Part shown: piece after piece, positions 5,929-6,250 of the stretch
Layout: each line of letters starts with the position of its first letter
Numbering within the stretch: position 1 is the stretch's first letter
Source of the DNA: Deltaproteobacteria bacterium
Lineage (GTDB): Bacteria > Desulfobacterota > BSN033 > UBA1163
Assembly (NCBI GenBank): GCA_016875155.1
Contig: VGSD01000178.1
Coordinates: 1 to 6,250, forward strand
Length of the DNA: 6,250 nt
Reading direction: 5' to 3'
Position numbers and translations under genes: made by a program
Notes under the pieces: model-generated
Database searches by the model: none
Told to the model about the DNA's origin: nothing
Seen by the model: the letters and a program-made list of their open reading frames with translations, nothing else

Positions 5929-5950
5929 TAATTTCTATCTAATTTCTATC
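5929..5950. repeat. Tandem 11-bp direct repeat upstream of the antitoxin promoter
   Basis: TAATTTCTATC occurs twice back to back (5929-5939 and 5940-5950), ending 3 bp before the -35 TTGACA. It could be a simple duplication or a pair of upstream binding sites. The rest of the 5796-5986 gap has no coding signal. Confidence 0.55.
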
Positions 5951-5953
5951 GAA

Positions 5954-5982
5954 TTGACATAGTGTATCAAAAGTGTTACATT
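5954..5982 (+). promoter_or_regulatory. Sigma-70-like promoter of the toxin-antitoxin operon
   Basis: TTGACA (5954-5959) and TACATT (5977-5982, 4 of 6 to consensus) are separated by 17 bp. The predicted start is near 5989, at the edge of the Shine-Dalgarno, so the leader would be short. Two similar 9-mers, AGTGTATCA (5961-5969) and AGTGTTACA (5972-5980), lie 11 bp apart across the spacer and -10. Such spacing would suit autorepression by a ribbon-helix-helix antitoxin, which is inference. Confidence 0.65.
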
Positions 5983-6001
5983 AGTTTTGGAGGTGAAAAG
6001 G

Positions 6002-6226
6002 ATGCCTGTAAAAAACCCTCGAATTAATGTTGTCCTGGAAAAACCCCTTTACCTTACTATTGAAGAACTGGCAAACAGAGATGGTGTTTCACTCTCGCTG
6101 AAGATGCGTGACCTGGTGAAAGAGGCTCTGGAGATCGAGGAAGATATAGCGCTTTCCGTTTTCGCAGAGAAAAGGGAACGTACATTCACCAAAACAAAGG
6201 CGTTGAAACATCAAGAGGTATGGTAA
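6002..6226 (+). CDS. Ribbon-helix-helix-like antitoxin of a type II toxin-antitoxin module
   Basis: A 74-residue protein beginning MPVKNPRINVVLEKPLYL. The N-terminal basic beta-strand (about residues 6-12), helix (17-27), turn DGVS and second helix (31-47, LSLKMRDLVKEALEIEE) fit a ribbon-helix-helix DNA-binding domain. The acidic-then-basic C-terminal tail (48-74) is the usual place for toxin binding. Antitoxins of this class neutralise their toxin and repress their own operon. The ATG at 6002 is chosen because GGAGGTG (5989-5995) is ideally placed before it. The in-frame TTG at 5987 would overlap that site and lies at the predicted transcription start. The 3' end overlaps the next frame in ATGGTAA, a typical antitoxin-toxin junction. 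The exact family is not certain from sequence alone. Confidence 0.8.
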   Translation: MPVKNPRINVVLEKPLYLTIEELANRDGVSLSLKMRDLVKEALEIEEDIALSVFAEKRERTFTKTKALKHQEVW

Positions 6227-6250
6227 CGGTGCCGTTCCAACTCAGATACC
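6220..6250 (+). CDS. Start of a putative RelE/ParE-like toxin (cut by right edge)
   Basis: ATG at 6220 overlaps the antitoxin stop codon by 7 bp and opens a frame reading MVTVPFQLRY before the window ends. AAGAGG lies just upstream. A short hydrophobic first strand with an aromatic and a basic residue is what RelE/ParE-type toxins (mRNA interferases or gyrase inhibitors) show at the N-terminus. The call rests mainly on gene order and overlap, since only 10 codons are visible. Confidence 0.55.
   Translation, partial: MVTVPFQLRY

Noticed and set aside
5987..6001. TTG start five codons upstream for the antitoxin
   Set aside because: It would place the start inside the GGAGG Shine-Dalgarno that clearly serves the ATG at 6002.

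Overview
The window reads as ordinary chromosome of an anaerobic, Gram-negative-type bacterium. The evidence is a CooC-type nickel-insertion ATPase, which normally serves a nickel carbon monoxide dehydrogenase (Wood-Ljungdahl or CO metabolism), together with housekeeping envelope genes and intergenic spaces packed with short repeats. I infer Desulfobacterota, Nitrospirota or a similar lineage, but no rRNA or other marker fixes the taxon.

Left half, minus strand. Positions 1-1458 carry the first 486 codons of ftsK (septal DNA translocase), which starts at a GTG and runs off the left edge. A 258-bp gap (1459-1716) holds repeats and hairpins. Next come plsC (1717-2430, 1-acylglycerol-3-phosphate acyltransferase), a 125-bp gap built almost entirely of hexamer and octamer repeats, and cooC (2556-3329). 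cooC has a strong ribosome binding site and a good sigma-70-like promoter. plsC probably depends on read-through from cooC, across a long potential hairpin made of the hexamer repeats.

Divergent gap, 3330-3669. It holds the cooC promoter, two adjacent hairpins of a dispersed-repeat type (22-bp and 7-bp perfect arms), a perfect 13-bp inverted repeat and a TTGACA element upstream of the rightward operon. I see no gene in it.

Right half, plus strand. A 12-helix major facilitator transporter resembling the fosmidomycin-resistance (Fsr) family (3670-4845) overlaps by 4 bp (ATGA) with an NAD-dependent nucleotide-sugar epimerase (4842-5795). The two are surely one operon and probably translationally coupled. 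After a 206-bp gap with a palindrome, a T-run, a tandem 11-mer and a strong promoter comes a toxin-antitoxin operon: a 74-residue ribbon-helix-helix-like antitoxin (6002-6226), then the first 10 codons of a RelE/ParE-like toxin overlapping it by 7 bp and cut by the right edge.

I found no clearly new multi-gene system. The most unusual material is non-coding: a family of degenerate 6-bp (GGTTNA/GGYTAC) repeats that flanks plsC on both sides, and the inverted repeats around the divergent promoters.
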